Shown here piece by piece: positions 1 through 6,192 of a DNA stretch of 7,132 nt. Under the pieces are notes generated by a model. That model ran no database searches, was not told the DNA's origin, and saw only the letters and a program-made list of their open reading frames with translations. The stretch lies in NCBI GenBank assembly GCA_025450955.1, contig JANWLJ010000240.1, forward strand, positions 1-7,132. Direction: 5' to 3'. Position 1 is the stretch's first letter; each line of letters starts with the position of its first letter. Origin of the DNA: Polyangium sp. (in: bacteria) (GTDB taxonomy: Bacteria > Myxococcota_A > Polyangia > Palsa-1104). The position numbers and the translations under genes are program-made.

Positions 1-21
1 CGTCGCGTCGAGGCCGGTCAC
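1..21 (-). CDS. Probable start of SctT/FliR (first seven codons, runs off the window)
   Basis: A GTG at 21-19 overlaps the sctS TGA in a GTGA arrangement and opens a frame reading MTGLDAT to the left edge. In most type III loci the gene after sctR and sctS is sctT/fliR, and short overlaps are the rule in this operon. No clear Shine-Dalgarno motif lies upstream, so translation would depend on coupling. Seven codons cannot identify a family; the call rests on position. Confidence 0.35.
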
Positions 22-287
22 GGCCGGCCGACCCGCGGCACCGCCTCGAGGACCGAGTGGGTGAAGCGCAGCACCTGGGCGCCGATCCACGGCCCGGCGA
101 TGGCGAGCGCCACCAGCGCCGCCGCCACCTTCGGCACCGTCGACAAGCTCGCGTCGCGCACCTGGGTCGCGGTCTGCAGAAACGCGCTCGCGGTCCCCAC
201 CACCAGCACCGCGAGCACCGGCGGCGCCGACAGGAGCAGCACCAGATAGAGCCCCTCGCGGAGCGCGTGAATCAGCGCCTCGCTCAT
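18..287 (-). CDS. sctS: Type III secretion export-gate protein SctS/FliQ
   Basis: SctS/FliQ is the small two-helix-hairpin protein that packs, in about four copies, around the SctR5-SctT1 gate complex in the inner membrane. The 89-residue product has the exact family size and layout. One hydrophobic segment lies at about 12-38 (LYLVLLLSAPPVLAVLVVG) and a second at about 55-75 (AALVALAIAGPWIGAQV). Between them is the cytosolic turn with the conserved pattern QTATQVRDASLSTVPK, where K54 is the usual conserved lysine. The ATG at 287 has GAGGA seven bases upstream, overlapping the sctR stop. Ten bases separate it from sctR. Its TGA appears to overlap a GTG start of the next gene, expected to be sctT/fliR. 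No anomalies were seen. Confidence 0.93.
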   Translation of the reverse strand: MSEALIHALREGLYLVLLLSAPPVLAVLVVGTASAFLQTATQVRDASLSTVPKVAAALVALAIAGPWIGAQVLRFTHSVLEAVPRVGRP

Positions 288-297
288 CGGCGCGTCC

Positions 298-933
298 TCA
301 TGTGTACGCCAGCACGAGGCCGCGGAAGATGAGATGCCAGCCGTCGGCGAGCACGAACAGGAGCAGCTTGAACGGCAGCGACACCGCCTCGGGCGGCAGC
401 GTGTACATCCCGAGCGACAAGAGCACCGTCGCCACCACCAGCTCGATCACCAAAAACGGCAGGAACAAGAGGAAGCCGACCTGAAACGCGGCGCGCAGCT
501 CGGCGGTCGCGAACGCCGGCACCATCACCAGGAGGTCGTGCGCACCGACGGCGTCGCGCTCCGCGGCCGGGCGCAGCTGTCGCTGTAAATCATAGAAGCT
601 CTGCCGCTCGCGCTCGGGCGTGTGCTTGATGAGAAAGTCGCGCACCGGACCGGCCGCGGCCGCCGCAGCCTGCGCCACCGACTCGGCGCTGCCGTGCGCG
701 AGCGCGGGACCGGCCTTGGCCCACACCCGCTCGCCGACCGGCGCGGTGACGAACACCGCGAACAGGAGCGCCAGCGCGAAGGTCACCGAGCCCGGCGGAA
801 TCGCCGAGCCGCCGAGCGCGCGCCGCAGGATCGCCAGCACCACCGCGAATTTGATGAAGCTGGTCGCCAGCACCACCAGAAACGGCACCACCGCCAGGAG
901 CGCCGCCCAGGCGGCCAGGTCGGCCGGCTTCAT
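298..933 (-). CDS. sctR: Type III secretion export-gate protein SctR/FliP
   Basis: SctR/FliP forms the pentameric core of the inner-membrane export gate, with SctS/FliQ and SctT/FliR, through which type III substrates pass. The 211-residue protein has the family's hydrophobic layout: segments at about 9-36 and 49-69, a hydrophilic alanine-rich periplasmic-side loop at about 70-132, then segments at about 150-176 and 186-208. Signature stretches are TSFIKFAVVLAILRRALG at 24-41, LVMVPAFATAELRAAFQVGF at 135-154 and SLPFKLLLFVLADGW at 185-199. It lacks the extra N-terminal signal peptide that many FliP proteins carry, and its length is nearer to SctR. The ATG at 933 overlaps the upstream stop by four bases. 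An upstream in-frame ATG-less extension to 993 lacks family residues. sctS starts 10 bases after its TGA. Flagellar versus injectisome assignment is unsettled. Confidence 0.93.
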   Translation of the reverse strand: MKPADLAAWAALLAVVPFLVVLATSFIKFAVVLAILRRALGGSAIPPGSVTFALALLFAVFVTAPVGERVWAKAGPALAHGSAESVAQAAAAAAGPVRDFLIKHTPERERQSFYDLQRQLRPAAERDAVGAHDLLVMVPAFATAELRAAFQVGFLLFLPFLVIELVVATVLLSLGMYTLPPEAVSLPFKLLLFVLADGWHLIFRGLVLAYT

Positions 934-1274
934 CGCCCGCTGCCCGCCCCAAGCACCACGCGTCTGAGCGCGCTCGCGAACGCCGTTTGCCAACCGGGCG
1001 CGGGGGGCGGCGCCACCGTCACCACCGCTTCACCGGCTGCCGGATCGAGCTCGGCCAGCGTGGTCATCGCGCCGTCGCCGACGCCGACCAGCAGGTGTCG
1101 GCCGCCCGCCTCGACGAGATAGAGCGAGCGCCGCGCCTCGAGCGGCAGCCGCTCGATCACCCGCAGCCGCGCACCCGCTTCGGGCCGCTTGCGCCCGAGC
1201 GCCTTGAGGAGCCCCACCGCCAGCGCACACACCACCGCGAGCGCGAGCGTCGTCGAGAGCAGGTACGCACCCAT
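930..1274 (-). CDS. FliO-like type III export-gate assembly protein
   Basis: FliO is a small inner-membrane protein that stabilises FliP during assembly of the flagellar export gate. This 114-residue product has one N-terminal membrane segment (about 4-25, LLSTTLALAVVCALAVGLLKAL), a basic stop-transfer GRKR, then a small cytosolic domain. The segment LRVIERLPLEARRSLYLVEAGGRHLLVGVGDG at about 37-68 resembles the FliO domain. The tail from about 86 is alanine- and proline-rich and unassigned. The ATG at 1274 is chosen because the membrane segment then starts the protein and AGGAGG lies 11 bases upstream, with a second GGAG closer. A GTG at 1349 would add 25 hydrophilic residues and is less likely. 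The stop overlaps the sctR start (ATGA), so the two are coupled. FliO is generally held to be absent from virulence injectisomes. Family assignment is by pattern, without a search. Confidence 0.75.
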   Translation of the reverse strand: MGAYLLSTTLALAVVCALAVGLLKALGRKRPEAGARLRVIERLPLEARRSLYLVEAGGRHLLVGVGDGAMTTLAELDPAAGEAVVTVAPPPAPGWQTAFASALRRVVLGAGSGR

Positions 1275-1333
1275 GTCTCCGCGATCCTCCTCGGCGCCGC
1301 CTCGCCCAAGACTTCCCCGCTCGGCCCGCCGCT

Positions 1334-1348
1334 TGATCGATTCGATCA
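1334..1348. promoter_or_regulatory. Perfect 15-bp palindrome, operator candidate
   Basis: TGATCGA-T-TCGATCA is a perfect inverted repeat with seven-base arms around one central base. It overlaps the -10 box of the candidate promoter and lies about 60 bases upstream of the fliO-like start. The size and position suit a dimeric repressor of the helix-turn-helix kind. It does not fit the FNR pattern (TTGAT-N4-ATCAA), because the spacing is wrong. If the fliO-like gene instead started at the GTG at 1349, this stretch would be coding. Confidence 0.4.
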
Positions 1349-1368
1349 CGCGCCGCGCGCGCGGGCAA
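1340..1368 (-). promoter_or_regulatory. Weak promoter candidate for the fliO-like/sctR/sctS operon
   Basis: Between the rplQ terminator and the fliO-like gene, the minus strand reads TTGCCC (1368-1363), 17 bases, then TCGAAT (1345-1340). Each box matches four of six consensus positions, at ideal spacing. The predicted start near 1333 would give a leader of about 58 bases. The -10 box lies within a perfect 15-bp palindrome. I looked for a sigma-54 GG-N10-GC pattern here and did not find one at the right spacing. This is the only reasonable promoter position I can see for the operon, but the match is weak. Confidence 0.3.
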
Positions 1369-1383
1369 CTTTTCGCGCTCCGG

Positions 1384-1414
1384 AAAAGCGAAGGGGCCCG
1401 AGTGGGCCCCTCGC
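1384..1414 (-). terminator. Intrinsic terminator after rplQ
   Basis: On the minus strand GCGAGGGGCCC pairs with GGGCCCC(T)TCGC around the loop ACTC. This gives an eleven-pair, very G+C-rich stem with one bulged base (1388-1414), followed at once by TTTT (1387-1384). It starts 23 bases past the rplQ stop, the right place to end the long spc/alpha transcript and insulate the export-gate genes from ribosomal expression levels. The T-run is short (four, then CC), so some readthrough is possible. On the plus strand no T-tract follows the stem. Confidence 0.9.
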
Positions 1415-1436
1415 GGTGAGTCTGTTTCGCGGACGG

Positions 1437-2018
1437 CTACTCTTCGGCCGGCTTCGCCTTCTTCTTTTTTGGCGCCGCTTCGGTCTTGCCCTCGGCCTTG
1501 GGCGCCGCCTTCTTCTTGGCCGGCTGAGCCTCGGCCTTCACCTTGGCCGCCTTCGGCTTGGCTTCGGCCTTTTCGGTCTTTCCCTTGCCCGGCTCCGAGC
1601 TCTCGTCGGCACGGCCGACCAGCTCGATGATCGACATCGGCGCCGCGTCGCCATGACGGTTGCGCACCTTCATGATCCGGGTGTACCCGCCCGGCCGCCC
1701 CATGAAGCGCGGCCCGATCTCGCTGAACAGCTTCTCCAGCGACGGGCGATGCTTGAGCACCCGCTGCGCCATGCGCATCGCGTGGACCACCCGCGCGCGA
1801 TCGGCCGCGTCGGCCTTGTCCTTGTCCCCGCCGACCAGGCTCCCCACCGAGGTCGCCCAGGTGATGGTCCGCTCGGCGATCCGCCGCAGCTCCTTGGCCT
1901 TGGCGTCGGTGGTCTCGATCCGCTCGTGCTCGATGAGCGACGAGACCATGTTCGAAAACAGCGCGTGCCGCGAAGCGGACTTGCGGCCGAACTTTCTTCC
2001 CTGCTTCTGGTGGCGCAT
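1437..2018 (-). CDS. rplQ: 50S ribosomal protein L17 with lysine/alanine-rich C-terminal tail
   Basis: L17 binds 23S rRNA near the peptide exit tunnel opening of the large subunit. The protein is 193 residues, against 127 in E. coli. The first 138 or so form the L17 core: MRHQKQGRKFGRKSASRHAL, the HERIETTDAKAKELRR helix at 31-46, IGPRFMGRPGGYTRIMKVRNR at 101-121, and APMSIIELVGR at 126-136. A short insert relative to E. coli lies around 57-77. Residues 139-193 are a low-complexity tail of lysine, alanine, glutamate and proline, probably disordered. Such tails occur in L17 of several lineages, and a role in rRNA or nascent-chain contact is conjecture. A purine-rich AAGGAAGG precedes the ATG. 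It is the last gene of the ribosomal block: the TAG stop is followed 23 bases later by a terminator. Confidence 0.97.
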   Translation of the reverse strand: MRHQKQGRKFGRKSASRHALFSNMVSSLIEHERIETTDAKAKELRRIAERTITWATSVGSLVGGDKDKADAADRARVVHAMRMAQRVLKHRPSLEKLFSEIGPRFMGRPGGYTRIMKVRNRHGDAAPMSIIELVGRADESSEPGKGKTEKAEAKPKAAKVKAEAQPAKKKAAPKAEGKTEAAPKKKKAKPAEE

Positions 2019-2048
2019 CGGATCCCTTCCTTTACGAGAGCGCTCGGC

Positions 2049-3071
<1,023 letters not shown>

Positions 3072-3112
3072 CGATAGCTCCTTGGCTGCGGGTTCTCTAC
3101 GGTTGAGCGACG

Positions 3113-3133
3113 GGTCCCGGCACAGCTCGGGCC
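3113..3133 (-). other. Hairpin in the rpsD-rpoA gap
   Basis: On the minus strand GGCCCG (3133-3128) can pair with CGGGACC (3119-3113), with one bulged A, around an eight-base loop. No T-tract follows, so it is not an intrinsic terminator. It lies in the 75-base space before rpoA and could act as an RNA processing or 3'-end stabilising structure. In a high-G+C gap, a chance stem of this size is quite possible. Confidence 0.25.
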
Positions 3134-3146
3134 GCCGGCGAAATCG

Positions 3147-3776
<630 letters not shown>

Positions 3777-3791
3777 TGAGTTTTCCTTAAA

Positions 3792-4172
3792 TCAAACGCG
3801 GCGCCGCTTGGGCGGGCGGCAGCCATTGTGCGGGATGGGAGTGACGTCGCGGATGAGGGTGATCTTGAACCCCGCCGCCTGCAGCGCGCGGAGCGCCGAC
3901 TCGCGGCCCGAGCCCGGCCCCTTGACGAACACCGAGATCGATCGCATGCCGTGGTCCATCGCCTTCTTGGCGGCGTCCTCGGCGGCGAGCTGCGCGGCGA
4001 ACGGCGTCGACTTGCGCGAGCCCTTGAACCCGCGCACGCCGGCCGACGACCACGCGACCACGTTGCCGCTCACGTCGGTGATGGTGACGATCGTGTTGTT
4101 GAACGTCGACTGGATGTGAGCGATGCCGCTCTGGACGTTCTTCTTGACCTTCTTCTTCGCGACCTTTGCCAT
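3792..4172 (-). CDS. rpsK: 30S ribosomal protein S11
   Basis: S11 lies on the platform of the small subunit and helps form the mRNA exit path near the Shine-Dalgarno helix. The 126-residue product has the normal length. A lysine-rich start (MAKVAKKKVKKN) leads into GIAHIQSTFNNTIVTITD, and WSSAGVRGFKGSRKSTPFAAQ and VFVKGPGSGRESALRAL follow. The C-terminus TPIPHNGCRPPKRRRV carries the PHNGCRPPK motif found at the end of the family. The ATG at 4172 is chosen because the family N-terminus begins there and GAGGA lies four to five bases upstream, just after the rpsM TAG. The same frame stays open farther upstream through rpsM, but that extension has no S11 similarity. The gap to rpsD is 15 bases. 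Confidence 0.98.
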   Translation of the reverse strand: MAKVAKKKVKKNVQSGIAHIQSTFNNTIVTITDVSGNVVAWSSAGVRGFKGSRKSTPFAAQLAAEDAAKKAMDHGMRSISVFVKGPGSGRESALRALQAAGFKITLIRDVTPIPHNGCRPPKRRRV

Positions 4173-4183
4173 ATCGTCCTCGA

Positions 4184-4573
4184 CTACGGCTTCGCCGCAG
4201 GAGCGGCGGCGACGCGGCGGAGCTGGCCCTTGCGCGGCCCCTTGCGCGTGCGCGCGTTGGTGTGGGTGCGCTGACCGCGAACCGGCAGCCCCTTGCGATG
4301 GCGAAGGCCGCGGTAGCACCCGAGGTCCATCAGCCGCTTGATGTTGATCGAGATCTCGCGTCGGAGATCGCCCTCGACCTTGGTCTCGGCCTCGATCACG
4401 TCGCGAATCGAGCGCAGCTCGTTCTCGTCGACGTCGTCGGTGCGCTTGTCGAGCGCGACCTTGGCCTTCTCGAGGATGACCTTCGCCTTCGACTTGCCGA
4501 TCCCGAAGATGTAGGTGAGCGCGATCTCCATCCGCTTGTTGCGCGGAAGGTCTACGCCGGCGATGCGAGCCAT
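4184..4573 (-). CDS. rpsM: 30S ribosomal protein S13
   Basis: S13 sits in the head of the small subunit, contacts the P-site tRNA and forms bridges to the large subunit. The product is 129 residues; E. coli S13 is 118. Diagnostic segments are the N-terminal MARIAGVDLP, the helix-two-turn-helix region YIFGIGKSKA at about residues 21-30, and the C-terminal CYRGLRHRKGLPVRGQRT followed by a TNARTRKGPRK tail that reaches toward the tRNA. A short alanine- and proline-containing end (VAAAPAAKP) accounts for most of the extra length. The ATG overlaps the rpmJ stop by one base, and rpsK follows after 11 bases. In enterobacteria the leader around rpsM is where S4 represses the alpha operon. No comparable pseudoknot was recognised here, and rpmJ lies in front of rpsM instead. 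Confidence 0.98.
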   Translation of the reverse strand: MARIAGVDLPRNKRMEIALTYIFGIGKSKAKVILEKAKVALDKRTDDVDENELRSIRDVIEAETKVEGDLRREISINIKRLMDLGCYRGLRHRKGLPVRGQRTHTNARTRKGPRKGQLRRVAAAPAAKP

Positions 4574-4686
4574 TAACCTTGCCTCTGCTTATGGCGCGAG
4601 TTCTCACAGATGATGCGAACGACGCCCTTGCGCCGCACCACCTTGCACTTGTCACAAATCTTCTTCACCGACGCCCGAACTTTCAT
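4573..4686 (-). CDS. rpmJ: 50S ribosomal protein L36, zinc-binding type
   Basis: L36 is the smallest protein of the large ribosomal subunit and packs against 23S rRNA. The 37-residue product begins MKVRASVKK and has the complete zinc ribbon ligands C11, C14, C27 and H32, so it is the zinc-containing form rather than the cysteine-free paralogue. The protein is highly basic throughout. The start at 4686 gives the canonical N-terminus and has GGGAG seven bases upstream. An in-frame TTG at 4764 would add 26 residues but coincides with the promoter -35 box and is not used by the family. The TAA stop shares its last base with the rpsM ATG (TAATG), indicating coupled translation. It is probably the first gene of a promoter-driven block running to rplQ. 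Confidence 0.97.
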   Translation of the reverse strand: MKVRASVKKICDKCKVVRRKGVVRIICENSRHKQRQG

Positions 4687-4735
4687 GACTTCACTCCCAA
4701 AAAGCGGAAAAATGCCCGTCCAGAAAGGGCCGCAC

Positions 4736-4764
4736 CTTATACATCCCGGTTCCGGGCATGGCAA
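4736..4764 (-). promoter_or_regulatory. Sigma-70-type promoter for the rpmJ-rpsM-rpsK-rpsD-rpoA-rplQ block
   Basis: In the 88-base gap between map and rpmJ, the minus strand reads TTGCCA (4764-4759), a 17-base spacer, then TATAAG (4741-4736). This is close to the TTGACA-N17-TATAAT consensus. Transcription would start near 4729, giving a leader of about 43 bases before the rpmJ ATG at 4686. The leader contains a GGGAG ribosome-binding site seven bases before that ATG. The spacer carries an inverted repeat with five-base arms around two bases (4745-4756). In a high-G+C region, a six-of-six TATA-like match at ideal spacing in one of the larger gaps is unlikely to be chance, but activity is inferred. 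Confidence 0.7.
4745..4756. repeat. Short inverted repeat inside the rpmJ promoter spacer
   Basis: The bases CCCGG-TT-CCGGG form a five-base inverted repeat with a two-base centre. Allowing one bulged base, the arms extend by two more pairs. It sits between the -35 and -10 boxes of the promoter upstream of rpmJ, where a bound repressor or bent-spacer activator could act. G+C-rich short palindromes are common in such genomes, so an operator role is only possible. Confidence 0.35.
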
Positions 4765-4774
4765 GTGAAAACCA

Positions 4775-5527
4775 TCACGCCCGGCTCAGCACCACCGGAC
4801 CGTTCGCCGTGATCGCCACCGAATGCTCGAAGTGCGCCGACAAGCTGCGATCTTTGGTGACCGCGGTCCAGCCGTCCTCGAGCACCTCGACCTCCGGCTG
4901 ACCGGCGTTGACCATCGGCTCGATCGCGAGCACCAGCCCCTCTTTCAGGCGGAGCCCTCGACCGGGCGAGCCGTAGTTCGGCACCGGCGGGTCCTCGTGC
5001 ATCTTCTTGCCGATGCCGTGGCCAACGAAGGTGCGCACCACCGAAAAGCCGAGCGGCTCGACGTGCGACTGGACCGCCCAGCCGATGTCCTGCAGCCGAT
5101 TTCCCGGCACGCACTTTTCGATCGCCAGGTCGAGCGACTGGCGGGTCGCGTCGATGAGCTTCTGGGTCTCGGCCGAGACCTCGCCGATCGGAATGGTGCG
5201 CGCCGAATCGCCGCAGAATCCGTCGACGAAGCAGCCAAAGTCGATGCCGACGATGTCGCCCGACTTGAGCACCACGTCCTTGCGCGGGATGCCGTGCACC
5301 ACCACTTCGTTCACCGAGGCGCACAGCACCCGGGGATAGCCGTGATAGTCGAGAAACGCGCTCTTGGCGCCGAGCTCTTTCAGCTTGTGATCGGCGATCT
5401 CGTCGAGATCCCAGGTCGACGCGCCGGGCTTGCAGGCCGCCTCGACCGCGTCGAGCACCGCCGACACCGCCAAGTTGGCGCGGCGCAGCTTCTCGATCTC
5501 GTCGGCGCTCTTGAGAAAATATCCCAT
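4775..5527 (-). CDS. map: Methionine aminopeptidase, type I
   Basis: This cytosolic metalloenzyme removes the initiator methionine from new proteins whose second residue is small. The 250-residue protein has the size and fold signatures of the short type I family, without an N-terminal zinc-finger or SH3-binding extension. All five expected metal ligands are visible: D96 (GIDFG), D107 (GDSA), H170 (GHGIG), E203 (AIEP) and E234 (FEHS). The substrate-site histidine H78 in VVHGIP is also present. C99 and C105 lie between the first two ligands; I know no role for them. The start is the ATG at 5527-5525, overlapping the adk stop by one base, with GGAG a few bases upstream. A longer open frame extends upstream through adk in another phase, but it has no family similarity. 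The gene ends 88 bases before rpmJ, and no infA lies between them. Confidence 0.98.
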   Translation of the reverse strand: MGYFLKSADEIEKLRRANLAVSAVLDAVEAACKPGASTWDLDEIADHKLKELGAKSAFLDYHGYPRVLCASVNEVVVHGIPRKDVVLKSGDIVGIDFGCFVDGFCGDSARTIPIGEVSAETQKLIDATRQSLDLAIEKCVPGNRLQDIGWAVQSHVEPLGFSVVRTFVGHGIGKKMHEDPPVPNYGSPGRGLRLKEGLVLAIEPMVNAGQPEVEVLEDGWTAVTKDRSLSAHFEHSVAITANGPVVLSRA

Positions 5528-6183
5528 CAGGCTCCGCTCGCCAGCGCCTCGATGATGCGTCCGAGGACCACCTCGAGATCGCCGACTCCGTCGACCGCGC
5601 GCTCGAGCCCCGCCTTGCGGTAGTAGTCGACGAGCGGCGCGGTCTTGTCGTGGTACTCGCGCAGCCGCTGCGAGATCGCCTCGGGCTGATCGTCGGCGCG
5701 GGTGACGAGCGCCCCTCCGCAGGCGTCGCAGATTCCCGCCTGCTTGGGCGGATTGAGCCGGACGTGATAGGTCGCGCCGCACTTCGGGCAGGAGAGCCGA
5801 CCGCCGAGCCGCTCGAGCAGCGTCGCCTCGGGCACCTGCACGTCGATCACCCGGAGCGGATCGCGTCCGAGCTTCTTCAGCACGGTGTCGAGCGCCTGCG
5901 CTTGCGGGATGGTGCGGGGAAAACCGTCGAGGATGAAGCCGAGCTTGGCGTCGTCTTTTCCGAGCCGCTCCTCGACCAGGCCCACCACCACCTCGTCGGG
6001 CACGAGCTGCCCGGCGTTCATGAAGCTCTCGGCCTTCTTGCCGAGCGGGGTGCCTTCGCGGCGGGCGGCGCGCAGCATGTCGCCGGTCGAGATCTGCGGG
6101 ATACCGAAGCGCGCGGCCAGCCGCTGCGCCTGGGTTCCCTTGCCCGCCCCCGGCGCTCCCAGCAGGATCAGGTTTCGTTGCAT
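5527..6183 (-). CDS. adk: Adenylate kinase, zinc-finger LID form
   Basis: This cytosolic enzyme interconverts ATP + AMP with two ADP and sets the adenylate balance. The 218-residue protein has the usual long-form length. It shows the P-loop GAPGAGKGT at residues 9-17, the AMP-binding STGDMLR at 32-38, LDGFPRT at 85-91, and a long LID domain. The LID carries four cysteines (C132, C135, C152, C155) in a CxxC...CxxC pattern, which in characterised relatives binds structural zinc; E. coli Adk lacks these cysteines. The ATG at 6183 is chosen because the P-loop then sits at the normal distance. A GAGG motif lies just upstream, around the end of secY. The gene starts nine bases after secY, and its TGA shares one base with the map start (TGATG), so translation of the two is probably coupled. 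Nothing looks broken. Confidence 0.98.
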   Translation of the reverse strand: MQRNLILLGAPGAGKGTQAQRLAARFGIPQISTGDMLRAARREGTPLGKKAESFMNAGQLVPDEVVVGLVEERLGKDDAKLGFILDGFPRTIPQAQALDTVLKKLGRDPLRVIDVQVPEATLLERLGGRLSCPKCGATYHVRLNPPKQAGICDACGGALVTRADDQPEAISQRLREYHDKTAPLVDYYRKAGLERAVDGVGDLEVVLGRIIEALASGA

Positions 6184-6192
6184 CGTGCCTCG

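Noticed and set aside
1275..1349. GTG at 1349 as the start of the fliO-like gene, adding 25 residues
   Set aside because: The added residues are charged and precede the membrane segment. The ATG at 1274 has AGGAGG upstream and gives a normal FliO layout. The alternative is not fully excluded.
1360..1385. A sigma-54 (-24/-12) promoter for the export-gate operon, suggested by a GG and a downstream TTGC
   Set aside because: The GG and GC elements are about 13 bases apart instead of the required 10, and the surrounding consensus bases are missing.
3792..4655. An S11 frame extended upstream through rpsM
   Set aside because: The extension is an out-of-phase shadow of rpsM. S11 similarity begins at the ATG at 4172, which has its own ribosome-binding site.
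4708..4730. A GCCC/GGGC stem followed by five Ts just after the rpmJ promoter, resembling an attenuator
   Set aside because: The stem is only four pairs around a nine-base loop and would begin almost at the transcript start, too weak to call as a terminator or attenuator.
4573..4764. A longer L36 reading frame starting at the TTG at 4764 with extra cysteines near its N-terminus
   Set aside because: The extra codons overlap the -35 and -10 boxes and lack similarity to L36. The 37-residue form is canonical and has a good ribosome-binding site.
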